A stretch of DNA of 64,000 nucleotides from Burkholderia thailandensis E264 (GTDB lineage Bacteria; Pseudomonadota; Gammaproteobacteria; Burkholderiales; Burkholderiaceae), in assembly GCF_000012365.1 (NCBI RefSeq), contig NC_007650.1, positions 930,001 through 994,000 of the forward strand, in the 5' to 3' direction. The position numbers were made by a program, and so were the translations under genes. Within the stretch, counting starts at the first letter, position 1. Each line of letters starts with the position of its first letter. This document shows positions 27,819 to 35,793 of the stretch, piece by piece. A model generated the notes under the pieces. It was not told the DNA's origin. It worked only from the letters and a program-made list of their open reading frames with translations, and did not search any database.

Positions 27819-29516
27819 TCAGTTCACGCCGACGGCGCTCCACGCACGCGCGACCGTTGCGCTCTCAGCCGACTTCGCGCCGTACAGGTCGTTCGCCGCC
27901 TGGATCGACGCGCGACGCGCGCTCGGATAGCTGGAGTTGGTGGTCAGGTACACGGTCAGCGTCCGATACCAGATCTTGCCCGCCTTGTCGCGCCCCAGCC
28001 CGCTGAAGCTGGTGTCGCCGTTGCAGACCAGTTGGCTCTTCGACAGCCCGGTATCGGTCGACGGCGCGACCGGGCCTTCCGCCAGCAGATAGAAGAACCG
28101 GTTGCCGACGCCCGACGTGTAGTGCGGATCGTGACGCGGATTCGCCCACGAGAAGCCGCCCGACGGATAGCAACTGTACGACCGGCCGTCGAGATCCTGC
28201 TTGTACATCTTGCGCAGGCCGCCGCTCGTGATGCGCGCGCCGATCACGTAGTTGCCCGGATCGTTCGGGTTGTTCGCGTAGTACTTGACGAGCGTGCCGA
28301 AGATGTCGGAAGTCGATTCGTTCAGGCCGCCCGCATCGCCCGAGTAATTCAGGTTCGCGGTGGCCTCGGTCACGCCGTGGCTCATCTCGTGCCCGGCCAC
28401 GTCGACCGACACGACGGGCTTCGGCAGACGCGTGCCCGGCTCGCCGTCGCCGTACACCATCACGCGCGACGACAGCCACGCCGCGTTCGCGCCCGTCGTG
28501 CCGCTGCCGGTGTCGAACACGACGTGCGCGTAGCTCCTCACGCCGCGGCCGTCGTTGAAGATGCCGTTGCGGTTGTGCGTGGCCTTGTAGTAGTCCCACG
28601 TCAGCGCGAGACCGTAGTCGATGTCGGCGGCGACGGTCTGCCGGTCGCTCGTCGTGTTGTTGCCCCACACGTTCGTGCTGCTCGTGAAGATCGGCAGATC
28701 GTTGGACTGCTCGACTTCGTCCGAGCTCAGTCCGCGGCCGTCGTACACCGAGCCGCCGCCGCGGGTCGGATCGAGCAGGCGGTACGCGTTCGTGCCGGTC
28801 TGGTCGGTCGTCAGCGACAGGTTGCCGTAGTACAGCGAGCGGCCGGTGCCGGTCGCGGAGGCGGTCTTGATCAGGTCCTGCGCGTCGAGCACGTCGCCCG
28901 TGCGCGCGTCGACGTAGTAGATCACGGCTTCGCCGTGCGCGTCGGTCGCCTTGCCGTACACGCGCACAGCGTAGGCGAGCGTCGGCGCGGCGTCGCGCGC
29001 GAACACGACGAGATCCGCGCCGTCGACGCGGCGCAGGTCCGCGCCGAAACGCCGGGCCGCGACGCGCCGCGCCGCGTCCGCGCCCACGTCGGGCGCGTTG
29101 CGCACCACGAAGCGCTCGCCGACCTTGCCGATCTTGCCCGCGAGGTTGATCGGCGCGGGCTGCGTGAGGCTTGCCTGTTTCAGTTGCCCCTGGTTCGAAT
29201 GGACGACGACGTCGCCGCCGATCACGGGCAGCCCCGCGTAAAAACGGTCGAAGCGCACGTGCTCGGTGCCGTCGGCGTCGACGATCACATCGCGCACCTG
29301 GAACTGGTCGCCATCCGCGGGCGCTTTCGCCTGCGCGCCGGCGAACTTCAGCGTGCGCGCGGCGCTGCCGGCGGCGAGGTTGAAGGTGGACGGGTTTTGC
29401 CGGATCAGTTGCAGCGCGCGGTCGGCCGCGGCCTGCGGATCGTCGGCTTGCGCAAACGCGCTGAAACACGCGAGCGAAATCGCGGTGACGGACAGCAGGC
29501 AAGACAGTTTCTTCAT
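27819..29516 (-). CDS. secreted thermolysin-family metalloprotease (M4, ZmpA-like)
   Basis: This 565-residue preproenzyme has a signal peptide (cut near residue 24 after AFAQA), an FTP/PepSY propeptide to about residue 200, and the M4 catalytic domain. The zinc site is HEMSH at 376-380, with the third ligand Glu in GGLNESTSD, and the C-terminal helical domain follows. It has the length and layout of Burkholderia ZmpA metalloproteases, which cleave host proteins, and is likely a secreted virulence or nutrient protease. An AT-rich promoter region with a phased direct repeat lies upstream. Confidence 0.9.
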   Translation of the reverse strand: MKKLSCLLSVTAISLACFSAFAQADDPQAAADRALQLIRQNPSTFNLAAGSAARTLKFAGAQAKAPADGDQFQVRDVIVDADGTEHVRFDRFYAGLPVIGGDVVVHSNQGQLKQASLTQPAPINLAGKIGKVGERFVVRNAPDVGADAARRVAARRFGADLRRVDGADLVVFARDAAPTLAYAVRVYGKATDAHGEAVIYYVDARTGDVLDAQDLIKTASATGTGRSLYYGNLSLTTDQTGTNAYRLLDPTRGGGSVYDGRGLSSDEVEQSNDLPIFTSSTNVWGNNTTSDRQTVAADIDYGLALTWDYYKATHNRNGIFNDGRGVRSYAHVVFDTGSGTTGANAAWLSSRVMVYGDGEPGTRLPKPVVSVDVAGHEMSHGVTEATANLNYSGDAGGLNESTSDIFGTLVKYYANNPNDPGNYVIGARITSGGLRKMYKQDLDGRSYSCYPSGGFSWANPRHDPHYTSGVGNRFFYLLAEGPVAPSTDTGLSKSQLVCNGDTSFSGLGRDKAGKIWYRTLTVYLTTNSSYPSARRASIQAANDLYGAKSAESATVARAWSAVGVN

Positions 29517-30507
29517 GGAATCCCCCAGATAATGAATGATTGCGTGATTATTCGAAATGCATTAACTGCAAGCATTAAACATGAGAGGTACCTTCGAACT
29601 GCAGAGGCATGCTAGGAGGTCAATTTAATATTTACAAGATATTTACCAAAAAATTAATGCTTCATTGTTTCGGTGTGAATCGGGTCAGGTGTTGGTGAGG
29701 AATTTGAAATGATCCTGTGCGACGCATCGGACGCGCTGCGGACGTCTGGCCACGGACGCGAGACGGGCGCGAATTGGGCAAAAATCAGGCGAAAATCGGG
29801 CATTTCTGCGGGCGGGGCGGCGCTGCGCACGGTGCGGCCCGATGGAGTGCGCGGCGCGCATGACGGCCGATAGCGGCGGCTATGTTTGATTTTTACGGAT
29901 ATTCATCAGGATTGTTGAGCGTGTTTTTTTGTGAATATTCGGTTGATTCGCGGGGGTATGGTTGTTAACCCGGATTGCCTGAATTTTAAATTTGGAAGCG
30001 AAAATCGGCGGAACGGGCGGCGCGCCGAATGGCGGAATTTGTCCCGATGGATGAAATGGCGTGGCGCTCGACGATGCGGAAAAACGACGCGACGGCCGCC
30101 GGCATCGTGGATAGCGGCGCGATACCCGCTTGATGCGGGCGAGGTATCGCCGTGCGCATCGGGTGGTCGTGACGGGCCGGCTCGATGAGCGATTGGCCGC
30201 GCCCGGCCGGCGTGAGGGCCGATCCGGTCATGCGCGCGCTCGCAGCGCTTCGGCCGCTCCGCGGCGAAGCCGCGAGGCGCGCGCATGGCCGCGCGCGGAG
30301 GCGTCCGGAACGGGACAAGGGCAGGAGCTTGACGAAGCGGCGGCAACCGCGTGCGACGTGCCGGCTGCGTCGGCTGACGCGGCTCGTCGCCGCGTTGCGT
30401 ATCGGAGCGTCATGTACGCGCGGTGCGTGTTGCGCCGAGGCGGCGGCAAACATCCCGGCGCGCGCCGCGCGAAGGCCGATCGCGGCGACGCGGCGCGATG
30501 CGGCCGG
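29517..30507. other. long gap between bprQ and the M4 protease gene
   Basis: This is 991 bp without a supported gene. The first 170 bp next to the protease start are AT-rich and hold an 11-bp-phased repeat at 29628-29646; a second AT-rich patch lies at 29880-30000. From 30050 on it is GC-rich, with chance open frames that have no motifs. It marks the border between the Bsa locus and the protease block. Confidence 0.45.
29628..29646. promoter_or_regulatory. phased direct repeat ATATTTAC-N3-ATATTTAC
   Basis: Two identical 8-mers start 11 bp apart in AT-rich DNA about 110-130 bp upstream of the M4 protease start. Direct repeats one helical turn apart are the usual target of OmpR/PhoB-type winged-helix regulators. 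The role is inferred from spacing and position only. Confidence 0.45.
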
Positions 30508-30993
30508 TCAGGGCTCCGCTATGCACATGCCGACACGGTCGTCGCCTGTCTCGACGATCCACGCGTTCGATGCGAGCTTGCGAAAGCGCAGGTCGATCTC
30601 GTCGCCGACGTCAGGCAGCGCGGACGGCAGCGGATACGACGCCGCGCTGTCGCGCGCGGTGTAGGCGACGTGGTTGACGCGGCAGAGCAGCGAGCCGTCG
30701 CCTCTGAAGAGCGTTTGCAACGAGCCGCTGCGATCGATGGACAGGTCCACTTTCTCGTGCTCGAAGCAGCCCGACACGTGAACGCGGTGCACGTCGAGCC
30801 AGAACGACGTCGACAACACCGCCTGACGCGTCACGCCGTCCTTGTTGAGCACGAAGCGCGGCTGACGGATCACGCATTTGCTGCGCGGCAGATCGCGATA
30901 CGCGCCGACCGTGACGTACCACGCCGTCCATCCGCTCAGCGCCACCACGCACAGCGCGATCAGTTGCTCTTTTCGATGAAATAGGCTTGGCAC
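30508..30993 (-). CDS. bprQ: BprQ-like membrane protein co-transcribed with bprP
   Basis: This 161-residue protein has one N-terminal membrane helix (about residues 10-30) and a periplasmic domain of about 125 residues with three Cys. It overlaps bprP by 34 bp on the same strand. In this species group the gene after bprP is known as bprQ and is co-transcribed with it. The layout is like ToxR-ToxS or TcpP-TcpH, where the second protein protects the regulator in the periplasm; that role is inference. I do not see sequence similarity to ToxS. Confidence 0.7.
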   Translation of the reverse strand: MPSLFHRKEQLIALCVVALSGWTAWYVTVGAYRDLPRSKCVIRQPRFVLNKDGVTRQAVLSTSFWLDVHRVHVSGCFEHEKVDLSIDRSGSLQTLFRGDGSLLCRVNHVAYTARDSAASYPLPSALPDVGDEIDLRFRKLASNAWIVETGDDRVGMCIAEP

Positions 30994-31892
30994 AGTTCAG
31001 GTGTTTCGTAGATGGATTCCGGGCATACCGCGAGCCAGTCGTTCGATCCCAGTTCGATCTCGTAGACGAAGCTGCCCTTGAGCGGTTTCACGTCGATGGC
31101 TTTCAGCAGGTCGGGCTGGTTCATGCGGCCGTCGGAGAAGTAGTGGATGCCGTCGATGGTTCGCGTGAAGCGGAACCGGAAGGTGTTGTCGCGATGCCGG
31201 AACGTCTGCCATGTGAGCACGCTTGCCCACGCCGCGAGCGTCACGTAGATCGCGAGATGCGCGGCTCGGCGCCGGGGCGATCGCGCATGCGCCGTGCGCG
31301 TGACGGGGCGCGCCGCGCCCGCCTCGCCGGATGGCGGCCCGGACGGCGGCGGGGAGGCGGAGGCGATCGGCGCAGGCGATGCATCCGGCGCACTCGATGC
31401 GGCGGGCGGCGCTTGCATGTCGGCCGGCGCGGCGGCGGGCGCGGGTTCGGACGCAATAGGCGAAGCCGACGAAGCCGACGAAGCGGACGCGGCGTGTGCG
31501 TCCGGCGAAGGCGGCGCTTCGTCGAGCGGCTCGGCGAACCCGAGAAAGCGAAGGCCGAGCCGCGGCAGCGTCTTCACTTGCGTGGGCGGGATGCCCTGCT
31601 CGTCGAGCTTCACACGCAGCGCGCGCACGAGCTGGTGATAACTGCCTTCCGTGACGAAGAGCCCCTTGCTCTCCCAGATTTGCTCGATCACGGCCTGCTT
31701 GCTGGCCGTGCCCTGCATCAAGATGCAAAGCAGCTCGGTTTCGTTGGCGGTAAGCGTGGTGACGATGTCGCCGCGAGAAAGCGTCATCGCTTGACTATCG
31801 AATACGACACTGCCGTCGATCTGGTACTTGCTCAAAATATGGCGTTTCTCACTGTTTGAAAAGTCATTCGAAGGCGACGTGAATCGCCACAT
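30960..31892 (-). CDS. bprP: BprP, ToxR-like membrane-bound transcriptional activator
   Basis: This 310-residue protein has a cytosolic OmpR/ToxR-type winged helix (about residues 20-118, with LTANETELLCILMQ and LRVKLDEQG). A low-complexity Ala/Pro/Ser linker (about 120-205) follows, then one membrane helix (about 211-230) and a periplasmic domain of 80 residues. It is known as the top local activator of Bsa, acting on the bsaM and bsaN promoters. It overlaps bprQ. The linker is coded by 9-bp near-repeats (ASS/DEA type) and may vary in length. The chosen ATG opens the longest plausible frame. Confidence 0.85.
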   Translation of the reverse strand: MWRFTSPSNDFSNSEKRHILSKYQIDGSVVFDSQAMTLSRGDIVTTLTANETELLCILMQGTASKQAVIEQIWESKGLFVTEGSYHQLVRALRVKLDEQGIPPTQVKTLPRLGLRFLGFAEPLDEAPPSPDAHAASASSASSASPIASEPAPAAAPADMQAPPAASSAPDASPAPIASASPPPSGPPSGEAGAARPVTRTAHARSPRRRAAHLAIYVTLAAWASVLTWQTFRHRDNTFRFRFTRTIDGIHYFSDGRMNQPDLLKAIDVKPLKGSFVYEIELGSNDWLAVCPESIYETPELCQAYFIEKSN

Positions 31893-32121
31893 ATGGGCCG
31901 ACTCGAGCGAGTGCGCATCGAATTGCGCATTGCGCGTATTTCTTTTCGAGTACTGACCAATGGCGGCGCGTGTGGAAGCCGCGCTGCCGCGCCGTTGGGC
32001 GGCGTCTGCGTCAATCTGTCGCGGAGGTCCGGATAAGGCGAGCGGCGTGTGGCGCTCCGATAGTGGATGGTCCTGAGGCGATTCGTGTGACCTCGGCAGC
32101 AGACAGACGCTGCATTATCTT

Positions 32122-32138
32122 TTACGAAATTGTCGTAA
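32122..32138. promoter_or_regulatory. dyad TTACGA-N5-TCGTAA upstream of bprP
   Basis: A perfect 6-bp inverted repeat lies in AT-rich DNA about 230 bp upstream of the bprP start. It could be bound by a dimeric regulator. There is no direct evidence beyond symmetry and place. Confidence 0.4.
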
Positions 32139-32543
32139 GCAATTATTTAATAAATATGTTCAATTGTGCGCCTCGATAATTCAACTCGAACGACGCCGAA
32201 ATTCGTTGTGCGAATTGCACGATTTCAATGGGAAGTCGCGCTTGAAAAGCGCTTGGCGAGAAACAGGGCGGTGCCGCCCGAATCGGTGAGGGAAGGCCCG
32301 CCGCCGCATGCGGTGAAGGCGTTTCGCGGTCGACGCGTTGCCGTCGATATATAGTCCCCGAAGAGGCGAGGACGATGTGTCGCGACGTTCTTTTCGCGCG
32401 ACGCGTGTGACGCGGGGGGATGCGTTGCGATGTCGCGGGCGGCATCGCGAATCATGCGGTGCGAATGGGCGCGGCGGGTGAGGTTTGCGCGACGGTCGCA
32501 TCGCATCGTGTCGCGCGTGCATGCCGAGCGGCATACGCTACGT

Positions 32544-32613
32544 GCGTCGCGTCGCGTCGCGTCGCGTCGCGTCGCGTCGCGTCACGTCACGTCACGTCAC
32601 GTCACGTCACGTC
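32544..32613. repeat. pentanucleotide tandem repeat (8 x GCGTC, 6 x ACGTC)
   Basis: Fourteen uninterrupted 5-bp units are seen, eight GCGTC then six ACGTC. They lie between the 66-aa orgB-side gene and bprP. Such arrays slip often and are used for strain typing in this species group. Confidence 0.95.
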
Positions 32614-32738
32614 ACGCGCGATGCGTGGGCCGCTGCTTCGTGGAAATCCTTGGTTCTCCACACGAACGCCGGGCGCTTGGCGCGTCGCGCTTGCGCGTTC
32701 GCCGATGCGCCGCCGCCGAGCACGGGCGGCGCGTGCGC

Positions 32739-32939
32739 TCACCAACTGCCGTTGCCGTCGAACGTCGGGCAGGCGCTCGGATCGTCGGGGTCGGGAAACA
32801 TCACTTTCTGCTTGAAGTCGTCGATCAGCCATCGCCTCATGATTTCGTCGAGCGAGGTGGACGGCTTCGGTGCGTCGCGCTCCGCCGAACGATGGGCGGC
32901 GTCAGTCTGCGTGTGCGTCGTGGCTTGCAAGGGCGTCAT
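32739..32939 (-). CDS. 66-aa protein of unknown function in the orgC position
   Basis: This small frame (66 residues) overlaps the 3' end of orgB by 38 bp. It has a Thr/Ala-rich start and a more ordered part, SLDEIMRRWLIDDFKQKVMFPDPDDPSACPTFDGNGSW. In Salmonella SPI-1 the gene after orgB is orgC, a needle-assembly helper of 150 residues, but I see no similarity. No membrane segment or signal is present. Position suggests a small T3SS component or substrate. Confidence 0.6.
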   Translation of the reverse strand: MTPLQATTHTQTDAAHRSAERDAPKPSTSLDEIMRRWLIDDFKQKVMFPDPDDPSACPTFDGNGSW

Positions 32940-33687
32940 GGCATGGCTCCTGTTCGGTTGAAGTGTCGGCGCGCGTGGGCGGCCGATCGCCGTCGATCGC
33001 CGTCGCGTCGCGCGCGGCGCTTCGTTCGGGGCCGCGGCGCGCGTCGATCGTCGCGCGCCGCGCGAACTTGTCGTCGGCTGCGGTGCCGACAGCCGCGCGG
33101 CACGCGGCGAGCGCCGCATCGCCGAGTTCGCGTGCGATGTCGCGCGGGTCGAATTCGAGAATCGCCTCGTCCGATTCGACGACGAACGTCCGCGTGTCGG
33201 CGACGACGACCTGCGCCAACGGATACGCGTCGTTCAGGCGCTCGCGTATCGCGGGCGCGATCCGCTTCGCGTGCGTCGGCACCGACACGCGCAGCGGGCG
33301 ATCGGCCGCACACGCGCGACGGCTCGCGAGCGCGTCGACGATGCGCAGCAGCAGATCCGGATCGTCGAGCAGGCGTTCGAGCGAGCGCCGAACGTCGTCG
33401 ACGACGCGCTCGAGCAGCGTCGCCCGCTGCGCGTCGATCCGCTCGACGCCGGCGGCGAGTTCCGCGATCGCGCGCGCGAATCCGGCCTCGTAGCCGGCCG
33501 TCGCCGCATGCGCGCGGCAGGCGTCGGCCTCGCGTTCGGCGTCGCGCACGAGCCGTTGCGCGCGGCGCCTCGCTTGGTCGAGCAAGCGCTCGGCGCGCGC
33601 CGCCTGCGACAGCGGCGCGCGCTTGAGCAGCACGCCGCCGAGCGGCGCGAGCGTGTCAGGAAACTGGCGCAGGTTCGAGGAGCACAT
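32902..33687 (-). CDS. orgB: OrgB, T3SS ATPase stator (SctL family)
   Basis: This 261-residue protein has the HrpE/YscL/FliH layout: an N-terminal LAPLGGVLLKRAPL segment, a charged helical stretch (about residues 28-110), then a C-terminal alpha/beta domain with LRVSVPTHAKRIAPAI. SctL dimers link the ATPase BsaS to the C-ring protein BsaV in sorting platforms. The start overlaps the orgA end by 32 bp. It is the counterpart of Salmonella OrgB and Shigella MxiN by order and features. Confidence 0.82.
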   Translation of the reverse strand: MCSSNLRQFPDTLAPLGGVLLKRAPLSQAARAERLLDQARRRAQRLVRDAEREADACRAHAATAGYEAGFARAIAELAAGVERIDAQRATLLERVVDDVRRSLERLLDDPDLLLRIVDALASRRACAADRPLRVSVPTHAKRIAPAIRERLNDAYPLAQVVVADTRTFVVESDEAILEFDPRDIARELGDAALAACRAAVGTAADDKFARRATIDARRGPERSAARDATAIDGDRPPTRADTSTEQEPCHDALASHDAHAD

Positions 33688-34243
33688 GATTCACCGCGAA
33701 GGAGAAGAGCGAGGAAGACCAGGCCGTGCGCGCATCGTCGTGCGCGCCGTCGAGCCCGGCGGCGAGCCGCGCCGCATGCGCGCGCGGGAACAGCAGCGGC
33801 AGGCGCTGGCGCAGCGCGCGCGGCGCGTCGCGCAGCGCGGCCGTGATGCATGCGGCGCCGGCCGCGACGATCGCGTCGTCGTCGGGCGCGCCGGTGCACG
33901 CGGCCTTCGGCACGGCCGCGAGCGGCACGCACAGAAAGCGCTGGCTCGACGCGTCCAGCCGCACGTATCGGCCATGCTCGACGAGCGCCGCACGCAGCCG
34001 CTGCACGCCGATCAGGAACGCGATGCGCGGCAGACGCGCCCAATGGTCGACGCACGGCGCCGCGCGCGGCGCGCCGCGCCAATCGAAATCGATCGCGGTG
34101 TCGAGGCGATGATGGTCGATCAGCCATTGGTTCGCGACGTCGGCGGGCATGCGCGCGAGATCGACGCCGGCGATCGCACGATGATCCGGATGCGCGTAGC
34201 CGAGCGGGCCGTACATCACTTGCATCAACGCGTGCGGATTCAT
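33656..34243 (-). CDS. orgA: OrgA, T3SS sorting platform adaptor (SctK family)
   Basis: This is a 195-residue cytosolic protein. By position after the ring lipoprotein gene and by weak features (MYGPLGYAHPDH at the start, several Trp-His motifs) it matches OrgA/MxiK. SctK connects the C-ring pods to the inner-membrane ring. The start codon overlaps the bsaJ stop in ATGA, and the end overlaps orgB. The family is poorly conserved, so the assignment leans on synteny. Confidence 0.78.
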   Translation of the reverse strand: MNPHALMQVMYGPLGYAHPDHRAIAGVDLARMPADVANQWLIDHHRLDTAIDFDWRGAPRAAPCVDHWARLPRIAFLIGVQRLRAALVEHGRYVRLDASSQRFLCVPLAAVPKAACTGAPDDDAIVAAGAACITAALRDAPRALRQRLPLLFPRAHAARLAAGLDGAHDDARTAWSSSLFSFAVNHVLLEPAPVS

Positions 34244-35187
34244 CGGCGCGGCTCCCACGGCGCGCCGCGCGAGGCGTCCGGCGCGTCGGCCGCAGCGGAG
34301 TTCGCGGCTGCGCTGCGCGAGGTGGGCGCGCCGGATGCATCGAATGCGTCCGATGCATCGGATATGTCGAATGCGTCGCGCGGCGTCGACACCTCGGTCG
34401 TCTCGCGCGCGTCGGGGGCGGCCGGCGCCGCGGGTTCGACGCGCGCGGCCGCGTGAGCCGGCGCATCGGGGCCGGCCGCGCGCCGGCGGCGCAGGTAGGC
34501 GAGCCCGCCGGCGGCCGCCGCCGCGAGTGCGACCGGAATCGCGGCGAGCCAGTAGAGCCATGCGCCGCCCGCATGTGACGCGGGCATCGTCGGCGCGCCG
34601 CGGAACAGCGATGGCGCGCGATACAGGATCACCGAGATGTCGTCGTAATCGATGTTCGTGAAGCTGTTCTTCACGAACCGCTTCACTTCGCTCACGAGGA
34701 TGTCCGCGTTCACGTCGTTGCGGTACGTGAGGAGGGCGGCCACGTGCATCCGCGCGTCGGGCTTGCCGCTGTCGGACGGCTTGAGCGGATAGCTGACCTG
34801 CACGCGCGCGCTCACGACGTTCTGCAGCGCGGCGAGATTCTGCTCGAGGCGCTGCTCGACGGCCGACAGCAGCCGCGCCTGCTCGGCCTGCGGCGACGCG
34901 ACGAGCGAGTCGGCCGGAAACGCCTGCGCGATCTGCACGCGCGCCTGCGACGGCAGGTTGTATTGCCGCAGCAGATCGACGGCGGTCGGAAAATCGGCCT
35001 GCTCGACGCTCACCGCATAGCCGGTCTTGCCGAGGTCCTCCTTGCGCACGGCGAGATCGTGCGCCTGGAGCACCGCGACGACGTCGTTCGCCTGCTGCTC
35101 GGTCAGGTTCTTCAGCAGTTCCTGCTGGTTGCATGCGGCGAGCAGCAGCAGCGCCGGCAGCAGCGAGAAAGAAACGAATCGTCTCAT
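34240..35187 (-). CDS. bsaJ: BsaJ, inner-membrane ring lipoprotein (SctJ, PrgK/MxiJ)
   Basis: This 315-residue lipoprotein has a signal peptide with lipobox LLAAC (Cys at about residue 19), a YscJ/FliF ring domain (about residues 20-200), and one membrane helix (about 215-235). A cytosolic Ala/Pro-rich tail follows, with Asp-Ala-Ser repeats coded by 9-bp near-repeats at about 34330-34380. It forms the periplasm-facing inner ring of the needle base with BsaM. I used the ATG that directly precedes the signal peptide; the frame runs 22 residues upstream without support. Confidence 0.93.
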   Translation of the reverse strand: MRRFVSFSLLPALLLLAACNQQELLKNLTEQQANDVVAVLQAHDLAVRKEDLGKTGYAVSVEQADFPTAVDLLRQYNLPSQARVQIAQAFPADSLVASPQAEQARLLSAVEQRLEQNLAALQNVVSARVQVSYPLKPSDSGKPDARMHVAALLTYRNDVNADILVSEVKRFVKNSFTNIDYDDISVILYRAPSLFRGAPTMPASHAGGAWLYWLAAIPVALAAAAAGGLAYLRRRRAAGPDAPAHAAARVEPAAPAAPDARETTEVSTPRDAFDISDASDAFDASGAPTSRSAAANSAAADAPDASRGAPWEPRR

Positions 35188-35191
35188 CGCT

Positions 35192-35494
35192 TCATTGCGC
35201 CTTGACGAGCGTCTCCACCGCCGAGACGGCCTTGCGCGCGAGCGTGCTCGCAAGCGAGACGTAGATGTTGTAGTCGGACAGCTCCGTTTGCAGCGCGATC
35301 AGCTTCTCCGGATGCGCGAAGTCGACCGGATCGGCGAGCCGCGATTCGATGCTCGCCTTCGCGACATTCGACTTGTCGTTCGCATCGGCGAGCGTTTGCT
35401 TCAGGATCGCGTCGAGCGTCGCCGGCCGCTCGGACGATTCGATTTCGCTGAGCGACGGCTGCGCGGACACGGCATGCGGATTCGTGATGTTCAT
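35192..35494 (-). CDS. bsaK: BsaK, inner rod protein (SctI, PrgJ/MxiI)
   Basis: This 100-residue protein ends in a helical segment, LIALQTELSDYNIYVSLASTLARKAVSAVETLVKAQ, the conserved C-terminus of PrgJ-type inner rod subunits. It joins the export apparatus to the needle and is itself exported early. It lies between bsaL and bsaJ, as prgJ does between prgI and prgK. The ATG at 35494 is weakly preceded by purines. Confidence 0.9.
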   Translation of the reverse strand: MNITNPHAVSAQPSLSEIESSERPATLDAILKQTLADANDKSNVAKASIESRLADPVDFAHPEKLIALQTELSDYNIYVSLASTLARKAVSAVETLVKAQ

Positions 35495-35523
35495 GATCGT
35501 TCGGCCCGGCGCGGTAGAGAGGG

Positions 35524-35793
35524 TTAGCGGAAGTTCGAGACGATCGACGAATCGATGTCCTTCATCGATTTGACCGCGCTGCTCTGCGCGTTCCGGTACA
35601 GGTTGTATTCCGACATGATCATCTGATAGTTCGCGAGCGCCGTCGGATCGCTCGGGTTCTTCGTGAGATTCGCCTGCGCGTCCTGCAGTTGCTGGTTCAG
35701 ATCCTTCACGCCGGTGTCGAACGCGCGGCCGATGCCGGTCAGGTAGCCTGACCACTCGTAGTCGGTCAGCAATGGAGTCGGGGGATTGCTCAT
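35524..35793 (-). CDS. bsaL: BsaL, needle subunit (SctF, PrgI/MxiH)
   Basis: This 89-residue protein is a two-helix needle subunit with the P-S-D-P turn (KNPSDPTALANYQ). Its C-terminal half, MIMSEYNLYRNAQSSAVKSMKDIDSSIVSNFR, follows the PrgI/MxiH pattern. It polymerises into the extracellular needle. The start overlaps the bsaM stop in ATGA, so base and needle genes are coupled. Confidence 0.95.
   Translation of the reverse strand: MSNPPTPLLTDYEWSGYLTGIGRAFDTGVKDLNQQLQDAQANLTKNPSDPTALANYQMIMSEYNLYRNAQSSAVKSMKDIDSSIVSNFR

Larger units (their letters stand above)
31893..32738. promoter_or_regulatory. long regulatory gap upstream of bprP
   Basis: This 846-bp gap separates bprP from the orgB-side genes on the same strand. 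The region at 32090-32240 is strikingly AT-rich and carries TTACGA-N5-TCGTAA at 32122-32138. Farther out lies the pentamer array at 32544-32613. No gene is supported. It probably contains the bprP promoter and sites for outside regulators. Confidence 0.5.

Noticed and set aside
30130..30984. 284-codon plus-strand frame antisense to bprQ
   Set aside because: It has an Arg/Ala-rich shadow translation with no motif, whereas bprQ on the other strand has a membrane helix and operon context.
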